DNA of 54,356 nt, taken from positions 1 to 54,356 of the forward strand of contig JAILJP010000013.1 of the NCBI GenBank assembly GCA_024694625.1, read 5' to 3'. Numbering within the stretch: position 1 is the first letter of the stretch; each line of letters begins with the position of its first letter. The stretch comes from Lachnospiraceae bacterium. Its GTDB lineage: Bacteria; Bacillota; Clostridia; Lachnospirales; Lachnospiraceae. This document shows, piece after piece, positions 42,929-51,785 of this stretch. The notes below the pieces were generated by a model. The model saw only the letters and a list, made by a program, of their open reading frames with translations. It was not told the origin of the DNA and did not search any database. The position numbers were made by a program, and so were the translations under genes.

Positions 42929-43669
42929 CTACCCCAACAGCAACTTCCTAACCTTTTTTATATCTCCATCCAAGACTTCATAGGTCGCTTCCTGCTCCCT
43001 TGAACTTGCCTGTTTTAGATTGGGATAAGAGTTGTTGGAATGAATGTAAAGACTGTCTATGCCGCAGGCATTGGCAATGGCTATATCCGTGGTCCGGTCG
43101 TTTCCAATCATAATGGAGTCCTCTTTATTGAGATGAAATTCCAATAACAGTTCTTCCATAAATCTTGGATCCGGCTTTTTTATTTTTTTGTCGGAACTGA
43201 TATAAATTACATCCAGCCGCTCATACAGTCCCAGCTCTTTTAGTTCCGGAATGGTAAAAACATTTTGGGCATTGGACAAAAGATAAATCTTTCCACCTTT
43301 TTGATGAATCTCATCCAGCAGTTCAAATATGCCATCATAAACATAGAGCACATCTCTTGACAATACACGAAAAGTCACTGCAACATAATCCACCAAATCC
43401 TTCTTTGGAGTAATTCCCTTTTCTTCAAAAAGACGAAGAAACACCTTTCGAAGTTCAATCTCCCTGTTTGTGCCCATTTTCTTTTCCAGCTTTTGGGTCT
43501 CATCTTCGCATAGGCGAAGGTAGTTTTTCCGTAGGGATTTTCCGTCGTAGTCTGCCCCAAAGCTTCTGTAAATTCCCGCCATATTTTTCCAAAGAGAAGC
43601 TTTGCTTTCATTGGTGTGAATATCACAAAGGGTTCCGTATAAATCAAAAATAAAATTCTTCTTTTTCAT
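42929..43669 (-). CDS. HAD family hydrolase
   Basis: The 246-residue HAD phosphatase has the catalytic motif FDLYGTLCDI (DxYGT in place of DxDGT), motif II LLSNAQN, and motif IV IGNDRTTDIAIA. The cap region (about 20-110) is helical. The substitution in motif I (Asp to Tyr after the nucleophile) is a common HAD variant whose members may be dehalogenase-like. GGGAAG precedes the ATG. It may be co-transcribed with surE. Confidence 0.88.
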   Translation of the reverse strand: MKKKNFIFDLYGTLCDIHTNESKASLWKNMAGIYRSFGADYDGKSLRKNYLRLCEDETQKLEKKMGTNREIELRKVFLRLFEEKGITPKKDLVDYVAVTFRVLSRDVLYVYDGIFELLDEIHQKGGKIYLLSNAQNVFTIPELKELGLYERLDVIYISSDKKIKKPDPRFMEELLLEFHLNKEDSIMIGNDRTTDIAIANACGIDSLYIHSNNSYPNLKQASSREQEATYEVLDGDIKKVRKLLLG

Positions 43670-43781
43670 AGTTTTCTTCCCTTCTTTTCCTTATAAAAAT
43701 AGCACAGTTTTCTCCTCTTTCCTACCGGCCCAGGGGCGAAAGTTTATCGAATTTTTTCGAAAAAGTTTTATACGTATATAC

Positions 43782-43810
43782 TTTCAACAGAATAAGAAAA
43801 CGCCTATAAT
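43782..43810 (+). promoter_or_regulatory. Promoter of the membrane protein gene at 43.8 kb
   Basis: TTTCAA (43782-43787), 17 nt, consensus TATAAT (43805-43810). Confidence 0.7.
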
Positions 43811-43842
43811 AAATGGGAATAAAACAAAAAAGGAACTTTACT

Positions 43843-44334
43843 ATGACAAAAGATACCATCCCCGAAAACTTTACACTCCCCCTGGTTTTGGTTGACACCA
43901 TACCTGTCATCTTTTTTACAATTAATATGATACTGCTCGGACAAATGCTTGAAAGCCCACTGTTTATTTTAGGCGCGCTTCTTTGCTTTTTCGGCGGAGC
44001 AGGAAAAGTCATCTGGAAGCTGATAGTTGTTTTAAAGAAAAAAAATGTCTGGTTCTTATTCGTTCAGCTACGCATTCTAATGCCCATAGGATTTCTTATG
44101 ATTCTACTGTCATTGTTTATTCAAAGAGCAAATCTAAGTATCCCTGCTCTTGTAACCGGCTTTCTATCCATGCCGTCCTTTATCTTCTTTTTACTAGGGA
44201 TCCTTGGCATGGTACTCATGATGATTTTTGCAAAAAAATTGGACAGCTCCGATGTGAAATCCAACTGGATTGAACAACTCACAAACGGGCTATCCCAGAT
44301 TTGTATTTTCATTGGTCTTTTATTCTTGTTATAA
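43843..44334 (+). CDS. Hypothetical four-helix membrane protein
   Basis: Not recognised. 163 residues with about four hydrophobic segments (about 15-35, 42-62, 75-95, 112-133) and a polar loop after the fourth (AKKLDSSDVKSNWIEQLTNGL), followed by a last hydrophobic stretch. AAGGAA lies about 8 nt before the ATG. Convergent with the thioesterase gene; the two stop codons are only 10 bp apart. Confidence 0.6.
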   Translation: MTKDTIPENFTLPLVLVDTIPVIFFTINMILLGQMLESPLFILGALLCFFGGAGKVIWKLIVVLKKKNVWFLFVQLRILMPIGFLMILLSLFIQRANLSIPALVTGFLSMPSFIFFLLGILGMVLMMIFAKKLDSSDVKSNWIEQLTNGLSQICIFIGLLFLL

Positions 44335-44344
44335 AAGACTTGCC

Positions 44345-44734
44345 TCAAATGGAATCAAACTTCCCATAGGTTTTCTTTATAAACTTTTCTCCATCCACTA
44401 TAAATCGTTGATGTTCCCCTTCTCCAATAAGGCCTTTTTCGTCATACACTTTTACGGAAAAAGTAAGGGCTCTTCCATCCACTTTGATTAGTTCACTTTC
44501 GCATCGAACCTTCATCCCCACCGGGGTTGCAGATACATGCTTCACATTTAAAGCTGTTCCCACAGAGGTTTGTCCCTCTTCCAAAAACTCTTTGATACAT
44601 TCTGTGGAGGTATACTCCATTAAGGCGATCATAGAAGGTGTAGCATACACCTCCAGTGAACCGCTGCCCACATGCTTTGCGGTACGCTCCTTTGTCACTT
44701 CCTCTTCAACGCATTTTTTACTTCCCGTTTCCAT
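44345..44734 (-). CDS. Thioesterase family protein (FlK-like hotdog fold)
   Basis: The 129-residue hotdog protein resembles fluoroacetyl-CoA-specific thioesterase FlK: GSGSLEVYATPSMIALMEYTSTECI and VGTALNVKHVSATPVGMKV carry the candidate Thr, Glu and His of the active site. It would hydrolyse a small acyl-CoA; selectivity for fluoroacetyl-CoA is not shown. The ATG (44734) overlaps the end of the MATE gene by 17 bp. A longer in-frame start lies in the MATE gene and is rejected. Confidence 0.8.
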   Translation of the reverse strand: METGSKKCVEEEVTKERTAKHVGSGSLEVYATPSMIALMEYTSTECIKEFLEEGQTSVGTALNVKHVSATPVGMKVRCESELIKVDGRALTFSVKVYDEKGLIGEGEHQRFIVDGEKFIKKTYGKFDSI

Positions 44735-46052
44735 TTCTCCATTTTCCTTTCTTCCAAACAATGAGCAGTGAGACGGATAGCAACACCGCCTTGCAAATAT
44801 TGTCGGCAATCATGCAAAACCAAACTTCCCTCAGTCCCAGATTCCAAACATGAATCACCAAATAAGTAAAGAGAATTCGAATTCCCCACATGGAAAAGGC
44901 TTCCACCGCAAAGACATTTTTGGTGCGGCCCATTCCGTAAAACAATCCCTGACACACCACCATCAATCCAAAAAATGGCTCGGAAAAAGCCACCAATCGC
45001 AACATCTGCGCCCCTAGCTGCGCCACATCATTGGAGCTGGTAAAAATCCGCATCAAAGGGTAGGAAACAAAATACAAAACCAAACCACTCATCGCCATAA
45101 AAAATACGGTCATCATAATACTGGCCTTCATAACGGTGCGAAGTTTGGGCATATTATCTTCTCCAATGGATACGCCGGTCATGGCACTGGTCGCCGTACG
45201 AAGTCCGTATCCCGGAATATAAAACAAGGTTTCCGCCTCCACCGCGATGGAGTGAGCAGCAAAGATTGTGGTTCCCATACCGGATACCATTCCCGCAAAA
45301 AATACATATCCCAAAGTAGCTGTTAAATCTGTTCCAATGGAAGGAATGGCAATCTTGGAAATCTTTTTCATTACCTCTCCATCCACCTTTGCCTCCTTCC
45401 AGGCAAAGTGTAGCGCCTTCTTTTTTCGGAACACGAAAAACATGGTACTGCCGGCACAGATATGGGTCACTGCCGTTGCTACTGCGGCGCCGGTTACGCC
45501 CCAGCCTACAACATAAATTAAAATATAATCCAAAACCACGTTTACCACATTGGCAACAAGATTTACAAACATGGGAGTTTTGGTATCCAGTGTCGCCCGG
45601 ATGGTGGCACCGAAAATAGTCGTTGCAGCGCGGAAAATCATAGGCAGGGAAATAATAACAAAATAGGTAGTCGCCGGTCCACGCACGGACTCTGCCGCTC
45701 CCATCCAAACCGGAATATAAGGAGCCAAAATCAAAGAAATGCTTCCCAGCACCACACCGGCTCCCAGCACAAGATACACCGCCTGAGACGCCATATCCTT
45801 TACCTCGGCCTCGTCGCCTCGCCCCACTGCCTGACTCATCAATGACAAAAGCGCCACGCCAATGGCATACATAAGGCTTCCCACCAACCATCCAATGGTG
45901 GTGGTAACAGAAACCGCTGCCGTAGCCTCTTCCCCCAAATGACCTACCATCGCCGTATCCACATATTGCAACAACGTAGACAACACATGCTCTATCATAG
46001 TAGGGATGGACAAATATATTAAATTTTCAACAATTCTGTTTTTCTTTTCCAT
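44718..46052 (-). CDS. MATE family efflux transporter
   Basis: A 444-residue antiporter with twelve membrane segments in two pseudo-repeats. Conserved N-terminal LIYLSIPTMIEHVLSTLLQYVDTAMVGHLG and AVSVTTTIGWLV fit the multidrug DinF/NorM-type superfamily. The ATG directly follows the MalY stop (TAAATG), so the pair is translationally coupled; its 3' end overlaps the thioesterase gene. Confidence 0.92.
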   Translation of the reverse strand: MEKKNRIVENLIYLSIPTMIEHVLSTLLQYVDTAMVGHLGEEATAAVSVTTTIGWLVGSLMYAIGVALLSLMSQAVGRGDEAEVKDMASQAVYLVLGAGVVLGSISLILAPYIPVWMGAAESVRGPATTYFVIISLPMIFRAATTIFGATIRATLDTKTPMFVNLVANVVNVVLDYILIYVVGWGVTGAAVATAVTHICAGSTMFFVFRKKKALHFAWKEAKVDGEVMKKISKIAIPSIGTDLTATLGYVFFAGMVSGMGTTIFAAHSIAVEAETLFYIPGYGLRTATSAMTGVSIGEDNMPKLRTVMKASIMMTVFFMAMSGLVLYFVSYPLMRIFTSSNDVAQLGAQMLRLVAFSEPFFGLMVVCQGLFYGMGRTKNVFAVEAFSMWGIRILFTYLVIHVWNLGLREVWFCMIADNICKAVLLSVSLLIVWKKGKWRNGNGK

Positions 46053-47219
46053 TTATTTCCACTGTTCAAGGCCGTTTTTCAACCGTTCTAATCCATCATA
46101 CAAGGTTTCCTTCGGACAGGCTACATTAAAGCGCAGGAAATGATTTCCATTGCCGTGATACATCATTCCGTGAGAAACAAACAATCCCGTTTTTTCACGA
46201 ATAAATCCTGCCAATGCTTTACTGTTATCCGTATAGGCGGAAACATCCAGCCAAAGCAAATAAGTAGCATCTTTAGAAATCATGGTAACCTTTGGCAAAT
46301 GCTCCTTTAAAAATTCATCCGTTATCTCCTTGTTTTCTTGGATATACTCTCTTAATGCCAGATTCCAGGAACGTCCCTTCATAAAGGCTGCCACTGCCAC
46401 ATCTACAGCAAAGGCATTGGGTTCTGCCACTTCGTCTGTATTCAATGCTCTCCAAATACGGTCCCGAATGCCCTTATTGGGTGCAACTACCGCCGCAGTT
46501 TGCAAGCCTGCAATATTAAAGGCTTTGGTAGGAGCGATAGCCGTAATAGAAATCTCTTTACAGGTTTGTGATACGGAAGCAAAGGGTGTGTATTCCATCC
46601 CCGGTGCACAAAGATCACAATGAATTTCATCAGACAGCACCAATACATGGTGTTTCTTACACAGTTCCCCAACCTTTGCCAATTCCTCTTTCTTCCATAT
46701 TTTTCCAACAGGGTTGTGAGGATTGCAAAGAATCATCAAGGTGGTCAAAGGGTCGGAAAGTTTTTCTTCCAAATCCTCAAAATCCATTTCATAGGAAGTT
46801 CCGTCAAACTTCAAAGGATTCTCCAATACCACGCGACCGTTGTTTAAAATGGAATTGTAAAACATATTATAAACCGGTGTCTGAATCACTACTTTTTCAG
46901 CCGGCGTAGTAAACTTTCGAACCGTAGTGGAAATTGCAGGAATCACCCCTGTTGTAAAGATCAGCCAATCTTTTTCAATAGAAAAATCATGATAGTTTTT
47001 CCACCAGTATTGATAGGCTTCATACCATTCATCTGGAAGATCCGCATATCCAAAAACTCCCAGTTTCATACGCTTTTCCATCGCCTCTAAAATACAGGGA
47101 GCCGCCTGAAAGTCCATATCCGCCACCCACATAGCAAGCTCATTTTCTTTTACATTCCACTTATAGGAATTTGTATTTCTTCGATTAATGACTTCGTCAA
47201 AATTAAACTTCTCACTCAT
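46053..47219 (-). CDS. MalY/PatB family PLP-dependent aminotransferase or C-S lyase
   Basis: A 388-residue fold-type I PLP enzyme. Motifs: MWVADMDFQAAPCILEAMEKRM near the N-terminus (cystathionine beta-lyase subgroup), LCNPHNPVGKIW, SDEIHCDL (PLP-binding Asp) and the Schiff-base Lys in ITAIAPTKAFNIAGLQ. MalY/PatB enzymes cleave cystathionine or act as C-S lyases. Start at 47219 follows AGAGG at 8 nt. It is the first gene of MalY-MATE-thioesterase and has a promoter nested in the upstream terminator. Confidence 0.92.
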   Translation of the reverse strand: MSEKFNFDEVINRRNTNSYKWNVKENELAMWVADMDFQAAPCILEAMEKRMKLGVFGYADLPDEWYEAYQYWWKNYHDFSIEKDWLIFTTGVIPAISTTVRKFTTPAEKVVIQTPVYNMFYNSILNNGRVVLENPLKFDGTSYEMDFEDLEEKLSDPLTTLMILCNPHNPVGKIWKKEELAKVGELCKKHHVLVLSDEIHCDLCAPGMEYTPFASVSQTCKEISITAIAPTKAFNIAGLQTAAVVAPNKGIRDRIWRALNTDEVAEPNAFAVDVAVAAFMKGRSWNLALREYIQENKEITDEFLKEHLPKVTMISKDATYLLWLDVSAYTDNSKALAGFIREKTGLFVSHGMMYHGNGNHFLRFNVACPKETLYDGLERLKNGLEQWK

Positions 47220-47233
47220 AGCATTTCCTCTCT

Positions 47234-47279
47234 GAAAAAATAAGCCAGATACATCTACTGCATCTGACTTATTATACCA
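47234..47279 (-). promoter_or_regulatory. Terminator of the DUF3737 gene overlapping the MalY promoter
   Basis: AATAAGTCAGAT (47262-47273) pairs with ATCTGGCTTATT (47239-47250) and is followed by TTTTTT: a terminator. The same segment contains TGGTATAAT (47271-47279), an extended -10 element whose start site (about 47264) lies inside the 5' arm. New transcripts lack most of that arm and escape, while read-through transcripts are stopped. Confidence 0.65.
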
Positions 47280-47311
47280 TTTCTTCTCTCTGAAATCTTT
47301 GTCCGGATTTC

Positions 47312-48199
47312 CTACCACAAAGTGTCAGGGTTATCCAAACATTCTTCGATATCGTTGCACACAATCTTGGTCTTATCCGGGTCTACCTCGTCAGGCTGAA
47401 TTACAAGATGCTTAATCTTGTCAGCTTTGATACTTCCCTCGGTAGGATTCAATACACTATCAATCTCTCCGGTGATTTCCGCATCACAGGAAGAGTATTC
47501 AAAAGCCAATGTAGTGTTAATCAATCGGCAGTTTTTCATAACCAGATTGTCCACGTAGCACATTCCCTGCAAGCTTTCGATGGTGCAGTTTACAAGGGTA
47601 AGATTTTTGGCATTCCATCCCAAATACTCACCGGTAATAAAGGAATCATAAACCGTAACATTTTCACTGTTCCAAAATGCATCCTTAGATGCCAAATGGG
47701 AGTTGCGGATTTCCATATTCTTTACTCCGTCAAAAGAGTAATCTCCCACCAAGATCAAACCATCAATGGAAACATTTTCACATCCCATTGCAAAGTAAGG
47801 ACCATGGGCTCTTACATCCTTTAGAGACACATTTTTACAATTCCACAGAGTCTCCTGAGCATTGGGAATCTCCACATTTTCAAGGGCAATATCATCACAT
47901 CTGCGGAACTGCTTGGGAGCCTCTACAATAGAGTTTTTCATGTGAAATTCATTGGTGTACCAAACTCCGGCTCTGGCTCCGTCAAAGAAGGTTACCTCAT
48001 CCAAATCCACATGATTTGCATACCAGAAAGGATACTTCCAACGGAACAAGGATTTGCGGACAAAAACATTTTTGCTTTCCTTTAAAGGAGATTCACCCTC
48101 CTCAAAAACACAGCCGTCCAGTTCCATGTTTTCACCTTTAAACAAGGCTCTTTCTTCTGTAAATTTTGTATTTTCAATTCTCTCATTTGTTCTTTTCAT
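47312..48199 (-). CDS. DUF3737 family parallel beta-helix protein
   Basis: The 295-residue cytoplasmic protein is built from repeats of short strands ending in Asn/Asp (NVSLKDV, NVSIDGL, NMEIRNS, NVTVYDS, NLTLVNC, NLVMKNC), spaced about 20 residues, i.e. a right-handed beta helix. Recognised as DUF3737, a family of unknown function. No signal peptide. Its terminator is shared with the MalY promoter. Confidence 0.85.
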   Translation of the reverse strand: MKRTNERIENTKFTEERALFKGENMELDGCVFEEGESPLKESKNVFVRKSLFRWKYPFWYANHVDLDEVTFFDGARAGVWYTNEFHMKNSIVEAPKQFRRCDDIALENVEIPNAQETLWNCKNVSLKDVRAHGPYFAMGCENVSIDGLILVGDYSFDGVKNMEIRNSHLASKDAFWNSENVTVYDSFITGEYLGWNAKNLTLVNCTIESLQGMCYVDNLVMKNCRLINTTLAFEYSSCDAEITGEIDSVLNPTEGSIKADKIKHLVIQPDEVDPDKTKIVCNDIEECLDNPDTLW

Positions 48200-48337
48200 A
48201 TCTTTTCTCTTTCTAATCCAAATAAACCATTACTACTTCTAATATATACCATTCTTCAAAGTTTACAATTGGCATCTTGCACAAAATACTCTTGTGTGCA
48301 ATTTAATTTTTTCATAGTATTCTTTTTTTATCTTAAT

Positions 48338-48380
48338 AAAAAAGACAGGCAACTTTCCAAATAGGAAAATCAACCTGTCT
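48338..48380 (-). terminator. Terminator of the cation/proton antiporter gene
   Basis: AGACAGG...TTTTCC pairs with GGAAA...CCTGTCT around TATTT, followed by six T on the minus strand. Confidence 0.82.
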
Positions 48381-48408
48381 GTATTATTTTTATTTATTGT
48401 CCAAAAGC

Positions 48409-49605
48409 TTATGCAGCCTGAGGTTCTTTATTTTTGAATACCAGCTTTAACAAAATCGGTGTAATCAAAGTCGTTACAATAACCACCAAAACAACGGGTG
48501 CAAACATATCAGTATTAATCAATCCCAACTGTCGACCCTTGTCTGCTACGATTAAGGCAACCTCCCCACGGGAAATCATACCTACACCAATCTGAACACT
48601 TTCTTTCCATTTAAAGCCACAAATCTTAGCTCCAAGACCACATCCAACAACCTTTGTAAGAATAGCTACGATAGTCAAAACAATGGCAAATATCCAAAGG
48701 CTAGCACTCATACCGCCTAAGGTAACTTTAATACCAATGCTGGCAAAGAAGACTGCGGAGAAGAACATGTTGGAAAGTCCCTCAACCTTTTTATCTACAT
48801 AGTCATGAACCTTAGACTGAGAAAGCATCAAACCTAAGAAGTATGCTCCTGTAATGTCTGCGATTCCAAAACACTCTTCGGAAATAAACGCAAAGAAGAA
48901 TGCCCCTGCCAATGCAAATAATCCTGCACGACGCTTATTGTCAGATTTCTTGATAACGGGCTCTAATTTGGGGAATACCCACATTCCGAATACAATAATT
49001 GCTGCATAGATTAAAATCTTTAAAAATACAGTTCCCATAGATACGGAGCTATCCTTCATACCGGAAACTACGGTAAGAACAACCAGACCCAAAATATCAT
49101 CGATAACAGCAGCACCTAAGATAGTGGTTCCCACTTTTCCGGAAAGCTTACCCATTTCGCGAAGAGTCTGAACGGTAATACTAACTGATGTAGCAGTCAA
49201 AATAACACCTACGAACAAAGACTCCAACATCTGAGTGTGATCACTCATATCCATATGGAAGTAACCTGCAAAAGTGATCATTCCCAAGAACAGAGGCACA
49301 ATTACTCCAATGAAAGCAACTACAAAAGAACCAACGATGTTCTTTTTCATCTCTTCCATTTCGGTAGTAATACCGGCATCAAACATCAAAAGCACTACAC
49401 CAAGCTCAGCGGTAAACTCCAAAAATGTACCGTTGCTGCCCTCTGTTGTAATGAAATTTAAGCAGGAGGGTCCCAAAAGGATACCTGCAATCAAGGCACC
49501 TACTACTTCCGGTAAACCTACTCTTCTACATAACAATCCCAAAAACTTGGTAGAGAATAAAATTACCGCAAGCCACAATAAAAACGTATAATCCATAATA
49601 CTCAC
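48409..49605 (-). CDS. CPA2 family cation/proton antiporter
   Basis: The 398-residue membrane protein has about twelve to thirteen helices. LCRRVGLPEVVGALIAGILLGPSCL near residue 26, LLMFDAGITTEMEE and TSVSITVQTLREMGKLSGKVGTTILGAAVIDDILGLV (paired Asp for ion coupling) place it in the Kef/NapA (CPA2) group. It lacks a C-terminal TrkA-N domain and is shorter than KefB/C. It uses ion gradients for Na+ or K+ efflux; the ion is not determined. Single gene with its own promoter. Confidence 0.92.
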   Translation of the reverse strand: MSIMDYTFLLWLAVILFSTKFLGLLCRRVGLPEVVGALIAGILLGPSCLNFITTEGSNGTFLEFTAELGVVLLMFDAGITTEMEEMKKNIVGSFVVAFIGVIVPLFLGMITFAGYFHMDMSDHTQMLESLFVGVILTATSVSITVQTLREMGKLSGKVGTTILGAAVIDDILGLVVLTVVSGMKDSSVSMGTVFLKILIYAAIIVFGMWVFPKLEPVIKKSDNKRRAGLFALAGAFFFAFISEECFGIADITGAYFLGLMLSQSKVHDYVDKKVEGLSNMFFSAVFFASIGIKVTLGGMSASLWIFAIVLTIVAILTKVVGCGLGAKICGFKWKESVQIGVGMISRGEVALIVADKGRQLGLINTDMFAPVVLVVIVTTLITPILLKLVFKNKEPQAA

Positions 49606-49634
49606 TTCCTTAATAATAATTAACTATAATGGTT

Positions 49635-49663
49635 ATTCTACGACTGTGCTCACCTTTTCTCAA
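49635..49663 (-). promoter_or_regulatory. Promoter of the antiporter gene
   Basis: TTGAGA (49658-49663), 17 nt, TAGAAT (49635-49640). The -35 abuts the T tract of the murI terminator. Confidence 0.68.
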
Positions 49664-49664
49664 C

Positions 49665-49717
49665 TAAAAAAGTGCTGATTTTATACAACCGTCTGTTTGC
49701 AATTTTGGCACTTTTTC
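49665..49717 (-). terminator. Terminator of murI
   Basis: AAAAAGTGC pairs with GCACTTTTTT around a longer, weakly structured loop, 17 bp after the murI stop. Confidence 0.55.
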
Positions 49718-49733
49718 CGTATTACAAAATCCC

Positions 49734-50510
49734 CTATTTTCTGTATAACGCTTCCATTAAATCTAATTTTCCAGGATCCGGTGAACTGGTAGTAAACACT
49801 ACCTTTCCTTTATGATTTTTGTCCGGATTTAATTTGCCTGCCACATCCAATCGGCGACGCATCTCTCGCGCCGTACCCTCGGAACCGTCAAAGATCATCG
49901 CACTATCACCCAATACCTTTTGAATACTGTCAGCTACAAAAGGATAATGGGTACAGCCCAAAACCACACCGGCTACCTCATCGGGTTTTCCCTTTTTGTA
50001 AGGATCTAAAAGTTTTTCCAAATACTCCATCAATTCCAAAGAGTGGGTTTTTCCTTCTTCCACAAACTCCATTAACCCCGGTGCCGGCAAAGGTATTACC
50101 AAAGCATCCTCCTCATATCGGTTTAACAGCTTATGAAACTTCTCTTCCCGAATGGTAACGGGTGTCGCCAAAACCAAAACACGTTTCCCGGGACAGTGTT
50201 CCACCGCCGGCTTTAATGCCGGTTCAATTCCCACAATAGGAAAATGCGGATAACGTTCTCTTAACACCCTTACCGCTGCGGAAGTTGCTGTGTTACAGGC
50301 GATTGTCACCCCCTTAGCTCCTTCTTCCATAAACTTTTCTGTTGCTTCTATCGTAAGTCTTCGCACCTCTTCCGTAGTCTTGGTACCATAGGGTGCATGA
50401 AGAGAATCCCCAAAAAACAAAAAATCCTCGTTGGGCATTTGTTTTACCAGTTCTCTTAACACACTGATTCCACCTACACCGGAGTCGAAGACAGCAATTG
50501 CATCTTTCAT
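49734..50510 (-). CDS. murI: Glutamate racemase
   Basis: Cofactor-independent racemase supplying D-glutamate for peptidoglycan. AVFDSGVGGISVLREL (catalytic Asp and substrate loop) near residues 5-20, the first catalytic Cys in ACNTATSAA, and the second in GCTHYPF near residue 187. 258 residues is normal. The start overlaps no neighbour; 91 bp away is the divergent YvyF-like gene. Confidence 0.95.
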   Translation of the reverse strand: MKDAIAVFDSGVGGISVLRELVKQMPNEDFLFFGDSLHAPYGTKTTEEVRRLTIEATEKFMEEGAKGVTIACNTATSAAVRVLRERYPHFPIVGIEPALKPAVEHCPGKRVLVLATPVTIREEKFHKLLNRYEEDALVIPLPAPGLMEFVEEGKTHSLELMEYLEKLLDPYKKGKPDEVAGVVLGCTHYPFVADSIQKVLGDSAMIFDGSEGTAREMRRRLDVAGKLNPDKNHKGKVVFTTSSPDPGKLDLMEALYRK

Positions 50511-50601
50511 TTTTCACCTCTTATGTGAATATTACCATCTTATTTTAATCCATTTAAAAAGAAAAACAAGTGTGATACAATACGAACCAAGGAGGACAGA
50601 T

Positions 50602-50862
50602 ATGAGTTTAAGACGTATTGACCTTAAGAATTCTGGTTCTCAGCTTAGACGCTGTGAAAAGTGTGGAAAGGCTCTTTCCAGACGCCATATCGGAACCATC
50701 TGCACAGAATGTGAGCAGGATGCCATCTACAAAGATGTAAAAGAATTCATCCTTCATAACGACGTAACGGAATTGGAAGTGGCGGACCATTTTCAACTTC
50801 CCTTAGAAACCATCCAGCGCTGGATCAAAGAAGGACATCTTTCTTACAAAGAAAACAAATAA
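50602..50862 (+). CDS. YvyF-like flagellar-operon-type protein with zinc ribbon
   Basis: The 86-residue protein has CEKCGKALSRRHIGTICTEC, a four-cysteine zinc ribbon, followed by a helix-turn-helix-like tail VTELEVADHFQLPLETIQRWIKEGHLS. It matches the TIGR03826/YvyF-type small proteins found near flagellar genes in Firmicutes. AAGGAGG stands at 8 nt; an upstream frame has no site. Function unproven. Nearby PilZ gene and chemoreceptors fit a motile organism. Confidence 0.8.
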   Translation: MSLRRIDLKNSGSQLRRCEKCGKALSRRHIGTICTECEQDAIYKDVKEFILHNDVTELEVADHFQLPLETIQRWIKEGHLSYKENK

Positions 50863-50895
50863 AGCTTCCGGTCTATTTAGACTCGGAAGCTTTTT
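50861..50895. terminator. Bidirectional terminator, YvyF-like/PilZ genes
   Basis: AAAGCTTCCG pairs with CGGAAGCTTTTT; the loop contains the stop codon of the convergent PilZ gene. T-rich on the plus side and weaker on the minus side. Confidence 0.85.
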
Positions 50896-51661
50896 CTTTA
50901 TTCTCGTCAGATTCTTCAGTCTGCTGATTTCCAACCATAAGGGCACGCAAAGGCTTTTTAAATCTTCTCTGGCGCTCCTGCTGCTTTAACATGATATATT
51001 TCCCAACCATGGAAATCTCCTGCAAACAACTACAACCCACAATACGATTCCCGCCTCTGGCCGGTGCCACACGCACCACCTCACACGGCATAATCAAGAA
51101 GAACTGTCGGTCGTCCACCTGATCCACAAAAGATATGGTCACCCGGTCTCCCGGATAAACATCAAACTTCGTTGAACAGATAAAGGCTGCTCCAATTACG
51201 GAAATATCTTTTACGATAACGTTGGCAGACAAATGGTCCGAAGTGTTTGCCGTTCCGTTTAGACCGATAAACAATCGATACGCCCGGCGTCGATTGACAA
51301 AGTCCACCCGTTCATGGGTAATCAAAGCATGCACATCCCCGGCAATGGGCAAGTCCACGCGGCGGATAAATACATCCTTATACACTTCTTTGGTCTCTTT
51401 GACCATAAGCTCACACACGATTTCTTCGCTTTCAAAATTGATGACTTTTTCCTCATCTGAATTATCGCGAAACAGTTTTAAAATGATAATATTCTCAAAA
51501 TTCTTCGAACTTAAATAAGGACGGTCTACCTCAGAGATTTCCAATATCCGACTGTCAAAATAGGCGCAGGTATTGTGTCGTCCGTACACAGCAAGGCGCA
51601 CTGCAGTACCGGGTGCAAGTTCAGATAATTTACTTTTCTTTTTTACTCTATCTTGTTCCAT
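50873..51661 (-). CDS. PilZ domain protein (c-di-GMP-binding, YcgR-like)
   Basis: The 262-residue protein has an N-terminal YcgR-like domain (about 10-115) and a PilZ domain (about 120-230) with the binding signature FVNRRRAYRLFIG and DISVIGAAF (RxxxR and D/NxSxxG). Proteins of this type slow flagellar rotation in response to c-di-GMP. The C-terminal 35 residues are basic then acidic and disordered. No diguanylate cyclase gene is in the window. Confidence 0.9.
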   Translation of the reverse strand: MEQDRVKKKSKLSELAPGTAVRLAVYGRHNTCAYFDSRILEISEVDRPYLSSKNFENIIILKLFRDNSDEEKVINFESEEIVCELMVKETKEVYKDVFIRRVDLPIAGDVHALITHERVDFVNRRRAYRLFIGLNGTANTSDHLSANVIVKDISVIGAAFICSTKFDVYPGDRVTISFVDQVDDRQFFLIMPCEVVRVAPARGGNRIVGCSCLQEISMVGKYIMLKQQERQRRFKKPLRALMVGNQQTEESDENKEKASESK

Positions 51662-51785
51662 TGGTATTATTCCTTTAAATCAATTTGATTTTATCATATC
51701 TTTTCAAGAAACCATACACTTCATGGCGATTATTTGTTAAAATATAAAAGGGTTTTTTGACAACAACGACTAGGGGGTTTTTAGT

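Noticed and set aside
45154-45891. Long minus-strand frame (245 codons) inside the MATE gene
   Set aside because: Out-of-frame shadow with Gly/Cys/Arg-rich, unstructured composition; the MATE frame is clearly the real one.
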